A DNA stretch of 64,000 nt from Sinonovacula constricta. Taxonomy: Eukaryota; Mollusca; Bivalvia; Cardiida; Solecurtidae. The stretch is from contig CM017564.1 in NCBI GenBank assembly GCA_007844125.1, positions 16,319,378 through 16,383,377 on the forward strand, given 5' to 3'. The position numbers and the translations under genes were made by a program. The notes under the pieces are model-generated. The model searched no databases, was not told where the DNA came from, and saw only the letters and a program-made list of their open reading frames with translations. Positions 12,271 through 25,500 of the stretch are shown piece after piece (the stretch's first letter is position 1; each line of letters starts with the position of its first letter).

Positions 12271-15200
12271 AGAGTTCGTGTCCCTACTGAGACTCGAACC
12301 TTTGCGGTAAAGGGACCCTGCACTGAGATGAGTTATAAATCTATCTATAAGGCCACGTGCAATTCCTTTTTATATTTTAATAGTTGTGATTGGTGTTCGT
12401 GCCTTTTTATGCATTTTATAATTTTTGTGATTATTTCATTTAAGTGCTGTCACTCCATTTTCATACCGCGGGGATTACCAATTACAAATTTGACACATTT
12501 CGAAAATAACTAGCTGATGACATGTAAACAATTTGTTGATACGTCACTATTTGTTTTATTCGAATTCCAGGATCAGTGCCCTTGGTGGTGTGATTAATCT
12601 CATTAACTTTTAACCCCTCAGTCTCCCCCCTGTCTTGGTTCAAGACCCCATTCAGCCGCGACTTAGTTAAAGTTATGTATCATTTAGCTACATTCAGACA
12701 TCAGAGTCTGCTTAAGGTTAACTTCTACAGTTATATCTGGAATCCGTCTAATGACGTCTGTTGTTTTGGTGAGCCGTAATCCCCACTTCCATCAATAGTT
12801 ATCCGGACATTCCTACAAAGTCGTGAACAATCCCTGCCCTGACAAAATAGACACGAAGCCGCGTCTCTGAAACTATGTGCACGTTGATCATGTGGTTTCG
12901 TTTCGTACAACAGAATAATTTGGTTTTCTTTATTTCTGCCATTCACCTTGAGGTATTTGTGCAGCCAATTTAAACAACAGATTTAAAGGTGGTATTCGAC
13001 AGTTTGGACAATTTTTCTCAATAAATTAACCCAATAAATTATTGTTGCCGAAAAAGATCATCCGAAATGCTGTTAATTGGTGCGCTACATCCATGGGACA
13101 AGTAAATTATAACGTCCCACATCTCATGACAAATATATATCCTATCCGAGTCACGCTGCACAGTTAGCTATTTTTAACTAAAAAACTACGATTACCTATT
13201 TTCTGTGTAGAATCAGGTTCCAGTCAAGTAGCTTTGACAATCGTTGGACTTGATGTACCAAAATTATTTACGTTTGTATCTTTACATGTAAAATGAAATT
13301 CTTTATGATATATACATATATATAGGTACATATAGGTATATCTATACGTACTTAGATTATAATAAAAGCAAGTATGTCTATCAAAACTGGTCAAGCAATA
13401 AATTGGACTTATTCCTCTAGTTACTGTCCGTTTGTGTGCAAATATTGAAATAGATAACCCTTAAACAACCATACACAATCGTATTTAGTTAGCCCGAATA
13501 AAAATACTACAAATTTCTGAAAATTAAAAAGAGTATTTTTAAACTACGGACAAAACTATAAGATATACGCTTTAACTGGGAACATTCAAACAGCTGTAAG
13601 CCCAATGATACCTGGTATTAGGCGTGTTGCAAGCCCGACTACAAGGCTGCATGAACATCCGCTAGATGAAAGTTTTGTCTCTCCACATCAAAGACTGAGA
13701 ACGTTATCAGTACTAAACAAGGACAAAACAGGTCGCCCTCATTCTTTCGTACCCGAGTATCTCAACAAACATTGAGTGTTATTTACAAGTGACGATACAC
13801 CAACGCCCCCTATATATTTATCCAGAACGAGGCTTATATTTGTTCTTGATAAGTCCTTATAAGTGCCACACGGGAAAGTCAGGTTTGGCAATGTAATAAT
13901 ATAGCGTTAAGAGATAATATAAATGAAAATAAAAAACATTGTATTATTAGTTTTATTACCGTATATTATTTATGATATATCGTATGCCCAATCTGTCAGC
14001 TTGAATATGACAGTTTCATATTTAAGTAGCGAGCATTTCGATAATAAAATGAAGAAAATGCATCTTGTGAACAAAATACGTATAAGTATTTTGTATTTTT
14101 TTTTTTTTTTGCACACGTGTAAAATGATCACACTTATAAAGAAATATTGGTACTTAAAGAATGATAAGGAAAATAAAAGTGAATAAAAGTGTTGTATATA
14201 TATACAAATCACTTTCAAGATACATGTAAACATTGTTGCACTTGTATGGAACCATGTTATGTATTGTTACATCACACCGACACAGTTATGGTCATACTGG
14301 CAACGTTCAGCTAATATTGGTGAAGGAAAACCCCAGACTTACGCCTGGGTAGAACCACCGGCGCACCGCAGGTTAGCTGGAAAACATTCCCACATGAAAG
14401 TTCTTGCCCCGACCGGGACTCGAACCCGGGGAGTTTCAAGTCAGCGGCTCTAACCGCTCGGCCACGGTGGTGGGGGGAGGGGGTGGTGGCGAGGGAGGGT
14501 TGGTGGGGGCGGGGGAGGGGGGCGTTGAGGGTTGGTGGGGGAGGGTTGGTGGGGGAGGGGGGCGTGGAGGGTTGGTGGGGGAGGGTTGGTGGGGGCGGGG
14601 GAGAGGGCGGGGAGGGTTTGGGGGTGGGTGGGGGAGGGTTGGTGTGTGTGTGGGGGGGGGGGGGTCGGATCAGGATCAGGATTTGCACTGTTTTCAACTT
14701 AATCTGTGTAAACAGACAATGTTGCATTTACAGTGGTATTTTTTTGGACTATGATATTTTCTCTCTTGCAACCACATAACTTGCTGTTACCTGAAAAGAT
14801 CCCTCTAAATGTTGTTCACTGGTGCCCTACATCTGTGTGGGCAGTAATCATATAAACAGTATTTAAAGTATAAGCTTATGTATCATGTATGCATAACGTC
14901 CCCAGAACAGGGTTGAGATGTTGTCATATGTACAACATAAAGGCAAACTATCGGATACCAGCATTAGGCAGTTAACAATGTATAAGTTTGAGGTATTAAC
15001 TATTTACTTGCTAGAAACACCATAAGTGTGGGTGTTATTGGTGCCGCTCCTTAGAGCGGTACCTCTTATGGACTGCATTTTTATGGGGACGTGGAGAAGT
15101 CAATAACACGATGTCGGAGGTGTTCCGTGAGACACTTTTCAGAGTTTTTTAACAGGGTAGCTTGCAACAATAAAGTGTAGCTTGCAATTATGAAAAAGTA

Positions 15201-18200
15201 GCATAAAAAACGTAGCAGTTTGGCGAAGTTTTGTTTAACAAAAGAAACCGAGTATACCGATGTTCGAAATGCAGCGTGTAAATACAGATGTAGCAGAAAA
15301 CAAAGAAAACAAAGAAAACAAACAAAGAAGCAAATATACACCACTTGCCATCAGAGTTAAGGTTCGTTACTGTCAAATGTTTATATAATTAATCAATAGG
15401 GTAAGAGAGTGTTTAGTTCCCAGGATAGTCATCTTCTTGTTTAAAGGGCGTGCTCTCTACGGCGCCTTGGTTGATGTTAATGGTATATGTAAGGGTTTAA
15501 TAAACGAAGCATGATCTGGGTTAAAGGTTATTGGTCGTTTACACTCAAGTCTCTTCAATCTCCAACGCTGTGATCTCCCCCTTTCAGTAAGGAGAATCTC
15601 TGCTACCACACAGAAATCCTTCCAGATCTGGAAGGATTTGATTTTTTTTTACTTTTAATTTTTGTTCAGTAAAATGGCAATCGGAATGAATGTGTATGTT
15701 AGAAAAACGACCAATAATGGATGAAAAAACAAATTCTAACGATAAAGAAAAAAAAAAGAATGTATTTATCACTACAATCGTAACAACTCGGCCATTTCCG
15801 TCTATTCGCCGAGGGCGAAATTTCAGTGTTACACCGGTTCCATGTAAACAATCAATGGATACTGTTGAAGAAATTCACAAAGTAATAACGGAGTTTGACT
15901 CCTCCATAAAAGCGAAACCCAAACAGATCGAGTGTCTGCAGTCTCTGTTGGCAGGCAAAGATGCAATCTCCCATGCAGAGTTGTCGTTCGTTCCTCTCTC
16001 AGACACCTCTGCAATGGGCTCACGTCAAGATTTTTGACGGAAATTTTAAAGTGTTATTTTAAGAATATTTTCAAATTAAAATAATACTTCTACATAAAAT
16101 GAATAAACATCTACTAAAAAGACATATATTGAAGTAAATAATTAAAGATATTTAAATAATTCTTTTGGAAGAATAACATAGTGATATTAATGCGCATTTG
16201 TAAATAAACATGGACGTGATCCACGAAGCAGACTTTTTGAAAGTCACGTGGATCAAAAGTAGTCCCGACATTAAGTGAGCCAATAACAGAGCAAACTCCC
16301 CGCAGTGATTACTTCCCTTGACAGTACATTATATCACTGCCACCAGCAAGTTTTTCGCCCAAATACAGGCGGATAGTTCTTTTTTATTTTTATTTTTTTC
16401 TGGACTAATCTCCTGAAAACATAGTATCTTTCCTTTAAAAATATTAATTTATCATATTAAAAATAAAAAGTAACTTAAAATATGAAAAAATATGAAATTA
16501 TGAAAGTCTTTCGTGGCGTGTTTATGGAGGCCGCCATGTTTACTTCACGTGATACTCTATCGTCACGTGATCCTTGCTGGGGGCAGAGATTTAAGTAGCA
16601 ACGCGTGACGTAATCGCTGTGAGGAGATTGATAACAGAGGTGAATGTATGAGCCGATGGTAGAGAGTGGCAAAGATGATCTGACTATCGTCACGTGATTT
16701 TGTATGATGGCAGTGGTTTTAAGCGAGCGTAGCGATGTCGTAAACCCTGTGCGGAGTTTGAAGTCTCTTGTCAATATGTACTACTTTATGGTAACCCCCG
16801 GAGACAACAAAAATAAATACATGCGGCAGATATGTCGCTAACTCTTTCATGTCATGCATAAACATGCAGAGAAAATAAAATTGTCCTCTGAGACTAATTA
16901 CGGCTAGCAAATTAAGAAATCTTATCTAATAGTTTCCGGGTTTTTTATGCACTTAGTCTTAAAGCAAGCCCTAGGTGGTAGATATTGCTGACTTACATAT
17001 TTGTTGGCATTTTTCTTGCTTTTGAATAACATTGCAACGGTAATATTATGGTCATTAAAGTGATCACTGCCATCGACGGCCAGCTATTTTTGACAGAGAA
17101 TCGCCGGCGTACCGTCGGTCAACTGGAAGACACACACAAAACATGTGTTGTCCTACTTTAAACAAAAGAATAAAAATATCACATCTTAGACTATACGTAA
17201 ACATCTTCTGAAAATGGTTGTGAAATCTTAGAGTGGAAAGAAACACAAGCGTCATGACGTTGAATCCAATATAACTCAATAACCGAGTATATCTGCGTTC
17301 TGCGCATGCGTTAATATTTGTCAAATGTCACGTCAGTCATAAACAATACGCTGAATGGCTCTAAAGTGACGCAAGGAATTACCCGGTAAAAATATATGAA
17401 GTGTTGATCGCGTGGTACCGAGGAAAACTTTCACCAAGTCGCTTGAAAGATGGTATGCGACATTTGAGGCCAAAGGCAGTTGTTGTTTTTTGTTGTTGTT
17501 GTTGTTGTTTTTTGTTGTTGTGTTGTTGTTTTTTTAAAATAGTCACTGTTACCTTAAAAGGTAATACAAAATTCGATTCATTGTAGCACTAGATATGTAT
17601 GAACAGTGAAGCATAAATTCCCATTTGCTATTGCAAACATGTATTTCTTATCTGAGCCACGCTGCAGAGATAGCTATTTTTAACTAAAAAAAAGACAAAC
17701 AACACGTGACAGCTTTCCTTTGAGTAATCCGCTCTGACGATAATATCTATGTTAGCAGACATCCCAGTCGTACTTATTAATAGTTTTGGAAATATTTAGA
17801 CATTTAGAGCAAGTTATTTCACGATTTTTTGTCTCTTACAGTTTAGACAGTGTTCAAAAACTGTCTCTTCTGAAACTAGGGCCTAACGTTTGACATTTTG
17901 CACAAAACTATGTCCTGCACAATACTATGTCCACCAAGCACCCCACCCCCTGCAAACTGCAGGATACCACCCATCAAGGACTAATACATTTCTGCTTCTC
18001 GTTTTAACGTTTAGATCCTAAACAGTTGGTGAGATCAAAGTGAAGTAGTATGCTATAGGGCGATTTACAACTTACATTGAAACCGGTAAACAAATAGTTC
18101 GGACATGGAGCGTTCACATTTCTGTGAAGATTATACACTTAACTAAGTGTTCATTTTTAATTTGACCTTTAAATTCTTGTGTGTGTGTTTGCATGCGTGT

Positions 18201-18215
18201 GCGTGTGCGTGTGTG

Positions 18216-18303
<88 letters not shown>

Positions 18304-21300
18304 CGTGTGCGTGTGTGTGATCAAAGAAAGTTTCTATTTTCTGCTTTGATCCTTCTCAAACAGGTATCTTTACAGCGGCACTGATTTAAACCTGGGTTCA
18401 AAATGTTTGCTTTCTTTAAATCACCCGAGCGTATTTGCCCGATATTTGTGTGTGGTTTGTAAATAAATTATAAATAACTGAGGAGAGAGGACCAGTATAT
18501 CATCACGTAAATATTCCCCAGTCACTGACAATTGGGTCAGGAAATAATGGTGTTGAATTACAGCTGCTTCCCTGTGAAGTAGCGTACCCGTCCAAGATAA
18601 ATCAGAAGTTGTTGTACTTTTAAAGTTGACGTTGATGGAGACACCAGATCTTCCAATGAGAACATCATCTTATGTCGTATCATTATTTTTATGACAGACT
18701 GGGCGCCAGAGGCAGAGTGGTAGAGTCGCTGACTTGTTAAATCCAAAGACTTCTCAGCCTATCTCCGTTTGGGTTCGAGTCCCGTATAGGGAGAAGTACT
18801 TTGCAGCTGGGCTGCTATGCGCCGTCCGCTCTAGACATAACGTCTGTGGTTTTATTCCAACAAAATTGATGGTCGTTGCTATAATTACCATTATTTTCAA
18901 ATTTTCATTTACGCATTTCAAAAACATGCACACTTATATAACAGGATCACACTGAGTCCTCAAAATTTGAGTTTCAACGTAGTTTGCTGATAGATTTTCA
19001 TTAGAATAAAGGTCACATGCTTTATTGCATCTTATCTTTATTTATTGTCCCCGTTACACCGGTGCTGCATATCCGCATGTTTCCGTACAAAGCCGACGGT
19101 TTAGAAACTGGTCAACGAACCTGTTGTGGTGAAAGAAATCTGTTTGCTTATACATTACTCCTTAAGATCTACGTGGGTTTTGGCGATTATATTATCGATA
19201 ACTAGTGATTGCCAGTTCAGTTTCGCCACTCTTTAACGTCTCCGAATTGATATCAGTTTGCTGAACAAAATAATAATGTTTCCGCCGTAGGGTTTGTAAT
19301 GGCTCAGATTTTATAACTGTCATCTTACATTAAAGGTTGTATCATACAGTCTGGACCATTTTAATTTTTCTTACACGCAGCAAGTAATTTAATGTTACCC
19401 TATAAGATCCCGAGAAATGTTGTTTATTGGTGGCATCTATGTGACAAGTAATGAATGACATCCTATATGTCATTACAAAAAAGGTGTATTTTCTTTCCGA
19501 ACCACGCGCTGCACGGTTGGATATTTTAACCAAAAACAAACAACAACAAACAAAAACAAAACAACAACAAACAAAAAACACGTGGCCACTTACTTTTGAG
19601 ATCCCGTTTTAAGATCATCAGTTCTGACGTCGATGTCTATCTTTAGATGAAATCCATATCGTGCGTATTTATTTTTTTTTTTTCATTAAGCATCGCCATA
19701 ATTCATTGTTACCTGAAGAGATTACACAAAATGTTGTTTATTGGTGTTCTACACCTGTCTGAAAAGTGTACCAAAACACCACAATCGTCATTTCAAACAT
19801 GCATTTCTAAGCCATGCTGCGCAGTTAGCTGAGTTTAAACTAAGAAAACCACGTGACCACTAATGATTTAGCTCATCCAGCTCATCCGCTGTGACGTCAG
19901 TATCTATTTTTAGCAGGAATCCCAAGTGTTCTTATTTATAGATTTAAAAAGAATGAACATTTAAGTGTTTATGACCGAGTTTTACTGCACTAACATTGAG
20001 ATTCGGTTGAAAATCGTCAAAGTGTAGACTAAAGTATGATGTTCTCTGCAAAAATTATGTACAAACACCCCAAACAGAGGTCAGATATTGTTACATATAG
20101 TAGATATAAGCAAACTGTCAGATACCACAGTTAACATGAAGGCGTTTGTTTTGTATTTCGTGAAGGGTAAAAGAAATACAATTACGGTTTCCTCACGATC
20201 TTTCTACATTTTTAATCAAATTAAGTCCACATTAATGAATTAAATGAAGTATTACATAATTAAAATAGTTTTCTTAAAGCATCCATTTATCATATGACAA
20301 GCAGGTAAAATTTCACGAGGGGTTGGGGTAAATATCAAGCAAAGATATACAGAAAAATAGGTCGAGTTAATTGTTTTTTGACGCGGTGATAAAACTTAGT
20401 TTAGACCTTATTTGAATTAAACCTGGCCAGAAAACTAATAAACGTGGATATTAAAGGTTGTTTCCCCCCCCCCCCCCCTCCCCCCCCCCCCCCCCCTGTA
20501 TTCTGGAGAGTTTATACATAATTGCTGCTAAACCTTATACTTTAGTTATATAGAAGCTCGAATTTAAGGCTATCACAGCAATAACTTTATTAATAGAGAG
20601 TACAAATCGAAAAAATATCGCTTAAAATGTCCATTATTTTCAAATCTATAAATAACAACGCTGGAGATTTCATCTAAAAATAGATATCGACGTCAGAGCT
20701 GATTACTGTTGAGTGATCTCAATAGACAATGGTCACGTGGTTTACTCAGTTTTAAAACATAGCTAACTGTGTAACGTGGCTCGGCTAGGAAATACATTTT
20801 TTGTAATAACAAGTAGGGTGTTCTGCTTTACACTTCACACCCACATAGAGCTCCAGTAAACAGCATTTCGCGGGATCTTTTCAGATAACAATACTGTCGG
20901 ATGGCACCTATAATTAAAGAAAGAGGCCCTTTATTAAGTAAATTTACACAATCAGTTGCCTAAATAGGCTCTTAATGAAATAAATTTACACAATAATTTG
21001 CAAAAAAAAATGCAAACCAAAATTGTGCAAGGTACTTCAGGCGCGTAGCTGCCTGTACGCAGAATACGCAGCTGCGTACACATTGTCTCCAAAGTATAAA
21101 AATATAAAAAAATAAATCTGCAATAAAACAAAAATTACACTTGTAGGTATAAGGTTTATATTTACTGCTATAAACTAGTATCCCTATTTGCACCATGAAA
21201 AATTGCTAATCGATTTTTTCTGAAGCTTCCTGTATAGGACAAGCTTTGAACTCAGAATTTCTAATCAGAATTTCTCTGATTATTCCGTCCTCACCACACA

Positions 21301-24300
21301 TACTATACTTTATTTAAAATCTAGTCATTTCTTGATATGGAAACCTCGCCAGAAGCCACCATGTACGAGAAACACACACTTTTCCGGGGGAGCATGTCCC
21401 CGACACCCCCTAGCGGTCTTGCGTACACATCATATAATGTCTAGCTACGCCCCTGTACTTTCTAACGCAGAGATGGCTTGGGGTAGCGGTGGGTGTGAGT
21501 ATTTAAACTGTTGTAGGACTGGTCACATGTCAGATTACTGCTATAGTATCAACCACTTTACCATTACAAGTAAGCTAAATATATAAAGTTAGGCAATCTG
21601 TTCCTAACTTTCAAATATTGGAATAGTTATAGTATTAAACAACCTGCAGTTTTATAATTGTCACGCTGTCACTATGTATAAAAAAAACTGTTTGTTTATA
21701 AACCTTTTATATTCTTACTGCACATTAAATTTGATTTATCGCATGAACACATTTGTTGTAATTAGATTTTTATAGACGATGAGCTGTTCTGCTTAAATCA
21801 TAATAAAGTGCTGTATTGTTCTGTTTGATAAATAGGCCCTTCATTACGTTCATTGAGCAATCAGTTTCAACAAAGGGCCAACAGTGTGGCACATGCTAAC
21901 ACAGGGATAATGTGGGTTAGATGGGTTGTATATCAAACTGTCTTGAACACGTAGATTATAAATGAGTTTAGAGATGATAACCGTTCTGTTGATCTGCACG
22001 TGCATCCGACATAACCTACAATACTATGAAGGGACACGAGAAGCAATTAGTATCCACAAGTCTTACCTGCAGATATTCTTATCAATCTTCACTGTGATTT
22101 AGGCCGAGTGAAAATTACAAGTCTTGTGCTTGATTTGTTTGTAAAGTACTTCACAGCGACATATTTATAGTTTCTATAGAGACCCCTGAAGTACTTTACA
22201 GCGACATATTTATAGTTTCTATAGAGACCCCTGAAGTACTTTACAGCGACATATTTATAGTTTCTATAGAGACCCCAAGCTGTTATTGGTGAAGGACCGC
22301 AGACAAGTATGAACTACAAACACACTGCAGATAAGCTGACAGAGTTTCTTTCATGAAAGTTCTCAATCCGTCCGACCGGGAGTTTGTAGGGGGGGGGGGG
22401 GGGGCGGGGGCGGGGACGAGTCCGCCTCTATACCCACTCCTGTCATCTACTAACAGAACAAACACATGTATAATAAAAACTATATTAGTTGTTTCTGCCT
22501 TAATTAACGTCTGTTAATTGGCTGCTTATTTATGAAACAGTGGTATGGAGTTACTTTCAGGGTGGTATCTGAAAATTTGCATATAGCAGGTACATGTGAC
22601 AATATCTTATCCTTGTTCTTGGAAAATTGGGAAAATATTCATAAACTCGTATGTAAGTCGAAGCAAAATGATTTTGACGAGTTACTCAATTGTAAGGCTG
22701 TACAAATCGTGAAATATTTCGCTCTCTATGTTTATTATTTCCAAATCTATAAATAGGCACGAAGGGGGATTTCTGCTATATATAGATATCGACGTCAGAG
22801 CCGATAATCCGACCGATGATATAATGTGACCACGACAGTCAGCGATCACGTGGTTTTCTCAGTTAAACAGTAGCTAACTCACCTTTCCGTGAGTCTAAAA
22901 ATAGAGTTTAAGCTCCGCCTCATTGCCCACAAACAACCTGGTTTAATGTGACAGATCTTACAGATTATCTCACAGATCCGCGAAAATATTTTAATTTGAT
23001 ATCTCCCTAATGCAATAAGCGTGTGATGGAGATGTTTAGATAAAGATTAAGACAGTTTCACCCAATGATGCGTTCATGACACAAAATTATGAAAGAAAGC
23101 TGTTGCTGGCTACAGCGCGACTTTACCTTTCGATGCAGAAATGGACAAGCCTCATCCAATCAACTTAATTAAGATGCAAACAGAGAAGCCATTACATCAA
23201 CGTACGATTCCTTGCAAACCACAAACAACAAACAACCCTGTTGCTATTAAATTGAACCAAAGGCTCAAACAGATTTAAACTGATCGCTTGTCAAAATCAT
23301 TGTTTGTGGGACAATGTGTAAGTGTTTCTTGTTGTGTATATATATGCCGACTCTAAATAAAAGTTACTTATGAGAATCAGCATAACACAGGTAAAGTGTC
23401 AATCAACGCGATGTGATTGCCTAATTCCATGCTAATACACAATGTGTAATATCGTATTTTAGATCTCGCGGAAAGGTGAAATGTGCAGATAGAAAACACA
23501 TGTTTGTAACAACAAGTTGGGTGTTATGTTCTCCTGTAATAACGAGTTGGGTGTTATGCTCTCCTGTAACAACAAGTTGGGTGTTATGTTCTCCTGTAAT
23601 TACGAGTTGGGTGTTATGTTCTCCTGTAATAACAAGTTGGGTGTTATGTTCTCCTGTAACAACGAGTTGGGTGTTATGTTCTCCTGTAATAACGAGTTGG
23701 GTGTTATGTTCTCCTGTAATAACGAGTTGGGTGTTATGTTCTCCTGTAATAATGAGTTGGGTGTTATGTTCTCCTGTAACAACGAGTTGGGTGTTATGTT
23801 CTCCTGTAATAACGAGTTGGGTGTTATGCTCTCCTGTAATAACGAGTTGGGTGTTATGTTCTCCTGTAATAACGAGTTGGGTGTTATGTTCTCCTGTAAT
23901 AACGAGTTGGGTGTTATGTTCTCCTGTAATAACGAGTTGGGTGTTATGCTCTCCTGTAATAACGAGTTGGGTGTTATGTTCTCCTGTAATAACGAGTTGG
24001 GTGTTATGCTCTCCTGTAACAACGAGTTGGGTGTTATGCTCTCCTGTAACAACAAGTTGGGTGTTATGTTCTCCTGTAATAACGAGTTGGATGTTATGTT
24101 CTCCTGTAATAACGAGTTGGGTGTTATGCTCTCCTGTAACAACGAGTTGGGTGTTATGTTCTCCTGTAATAACGAGTTGGGTGTTATGCTCTCCTTTTCA
24201 CATGAACTTAGGACATCAATAAACGGCATATCGCCGGATCTTCAGGCAACCATAATCTACTCGGTTGTTTGAGCAACAATATTATGGTTCAAACTTTCGG

Positions 24301-25113
24301 ATACCATCTTGCACTACATCTAAAATGTTCAGAAATATAGTCTTCTTTACTCACCAATTAAGGGGTAAGGTCAACATCTTGTTAAAAATTGTTACATGTC
24401 CCTTATGTTTTACAATTGCCCTTTGCAATTTAAACCTTATGCAAAAATTGGACTACTTTTGTAATAATGGCGTTATTTTTCTTCCAGGTCGCCTTTACGT
24501 TCGGGTTCATGATCGCCACGCTTATCCAGATGTTCGGACACATTTCAGGAGCCCATATGAACCCGGCCGTTACCATGGCAATGATGGTCACTCTCTCCAT
24601 TAGCCCCCTAAGAGGTATCCTCTACATAATCGCACAGTGCTCCGGGGGCATTCTGGGATCACTCATACTTAAGACGTAAGGAGGCGCTGTTGTTATTGTT
24701 GTTGTTGTTGTTGTTGTGGTGGTGGTGGTGGTGATGATGATGACGATGACGATGATAGTAATATTAATGATGCTGCTGCTGATGATGATGATGGTAATGA
24801 TGATGATGAAGATGATGATGAGAAGGACAAGGAGCAGGACAATTATGATGATTGTGGGGATGATGATGATGATGGTGTTGATGATGATGATGATGACTGT
24901 GGATAATTAATACGGTTATGATAATTGATATTAGTGGATTAGGGGATGACGATAATGATGACGATGAGGAGAATGATGATACTGATTATTATGATGATGA
25001 TGATGGTGGTGTTGATGATGATGATGATGGTGATGATGATGTTGAGAATGATGATGATGATGATGATGATGGTGGTTGTGATGAAAGTGATGATGATGAT
25101 GATAATGATGATA

Positions 25114-25164
<51 letters not shown>

Positions 25165-25281
25165 GTGATGATGATGTTGAGAATGATGATGATGATAATG
25201 ATGATGATGGTGGTTGTGATGAAAGTGATGATGATGATGATGATGATGATGATAATGCTGCTGATGATGATGATGATAATA

Positions 25282-25346
<65 letters not shown>

Positions 25347-25449
25347 GAAAGTGATGATGATGATGGTGATGATAATGATGATGATGATGATGATGATGAT
25401 GGTGATGGTGATGGTGATGATGAAAGTGATGATGATGATGGTGATGAGT

Positions 25450-25500
<51 letters not shown>

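Larger units (their letters stand above)
9861..12980. other. Aquaporin intron 1, middle part
   Basis: Outside the SINE and microsatellites listed, the stretch is AT-rich without coding signal. A B-box-like ggttcaagaccc at about 12640 may be a worn SINE fragment. Confidence 0.5.
20131..22140. other. Aquaporin intron 1, right part outside listed elements
   Basis: The sequence between the MITE and hAT-like copies is AT-rich with no coding signal. A short direct duplication (taaatttacacaat, about 20940 and 20980) is visible. Confidence 0.45.
22558..24312 (+). mobile_element. MITE family B copy 7, enlarged by a nested element and a minisatellite
   Basis: The left end (gggtggtatctgaaaatttgc) and body (tcgacgtcagagccgat, gatcacgtggttttctc, agctaac) lead to a break at 22878. 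The body resumes at about 23480 (gtgcagatag, acatgtttgtaac). It then passes into a 30-bp array (23505-24195) and continues (gacatcaataaacggca, cgccggatctt) to the right end caaactttcggatacca. A 0.48-kb element has become 1.75 kb. Confidence 0.75.

Noticed and set aside
15019..15070. Hairpin GGTGCCGCTCCTTAGAGCGGTACC as a terminator
   Set aside because: Eukaryotic context. There is no upstream gene, no T-run logic, and it is more likely a leftover of a TIR element.
23476..24272. Overlapping 248-, 251- and 209-codon ORFs
   Set aside because: They are shadows of the 30-bp minisatellite inside a MITE.
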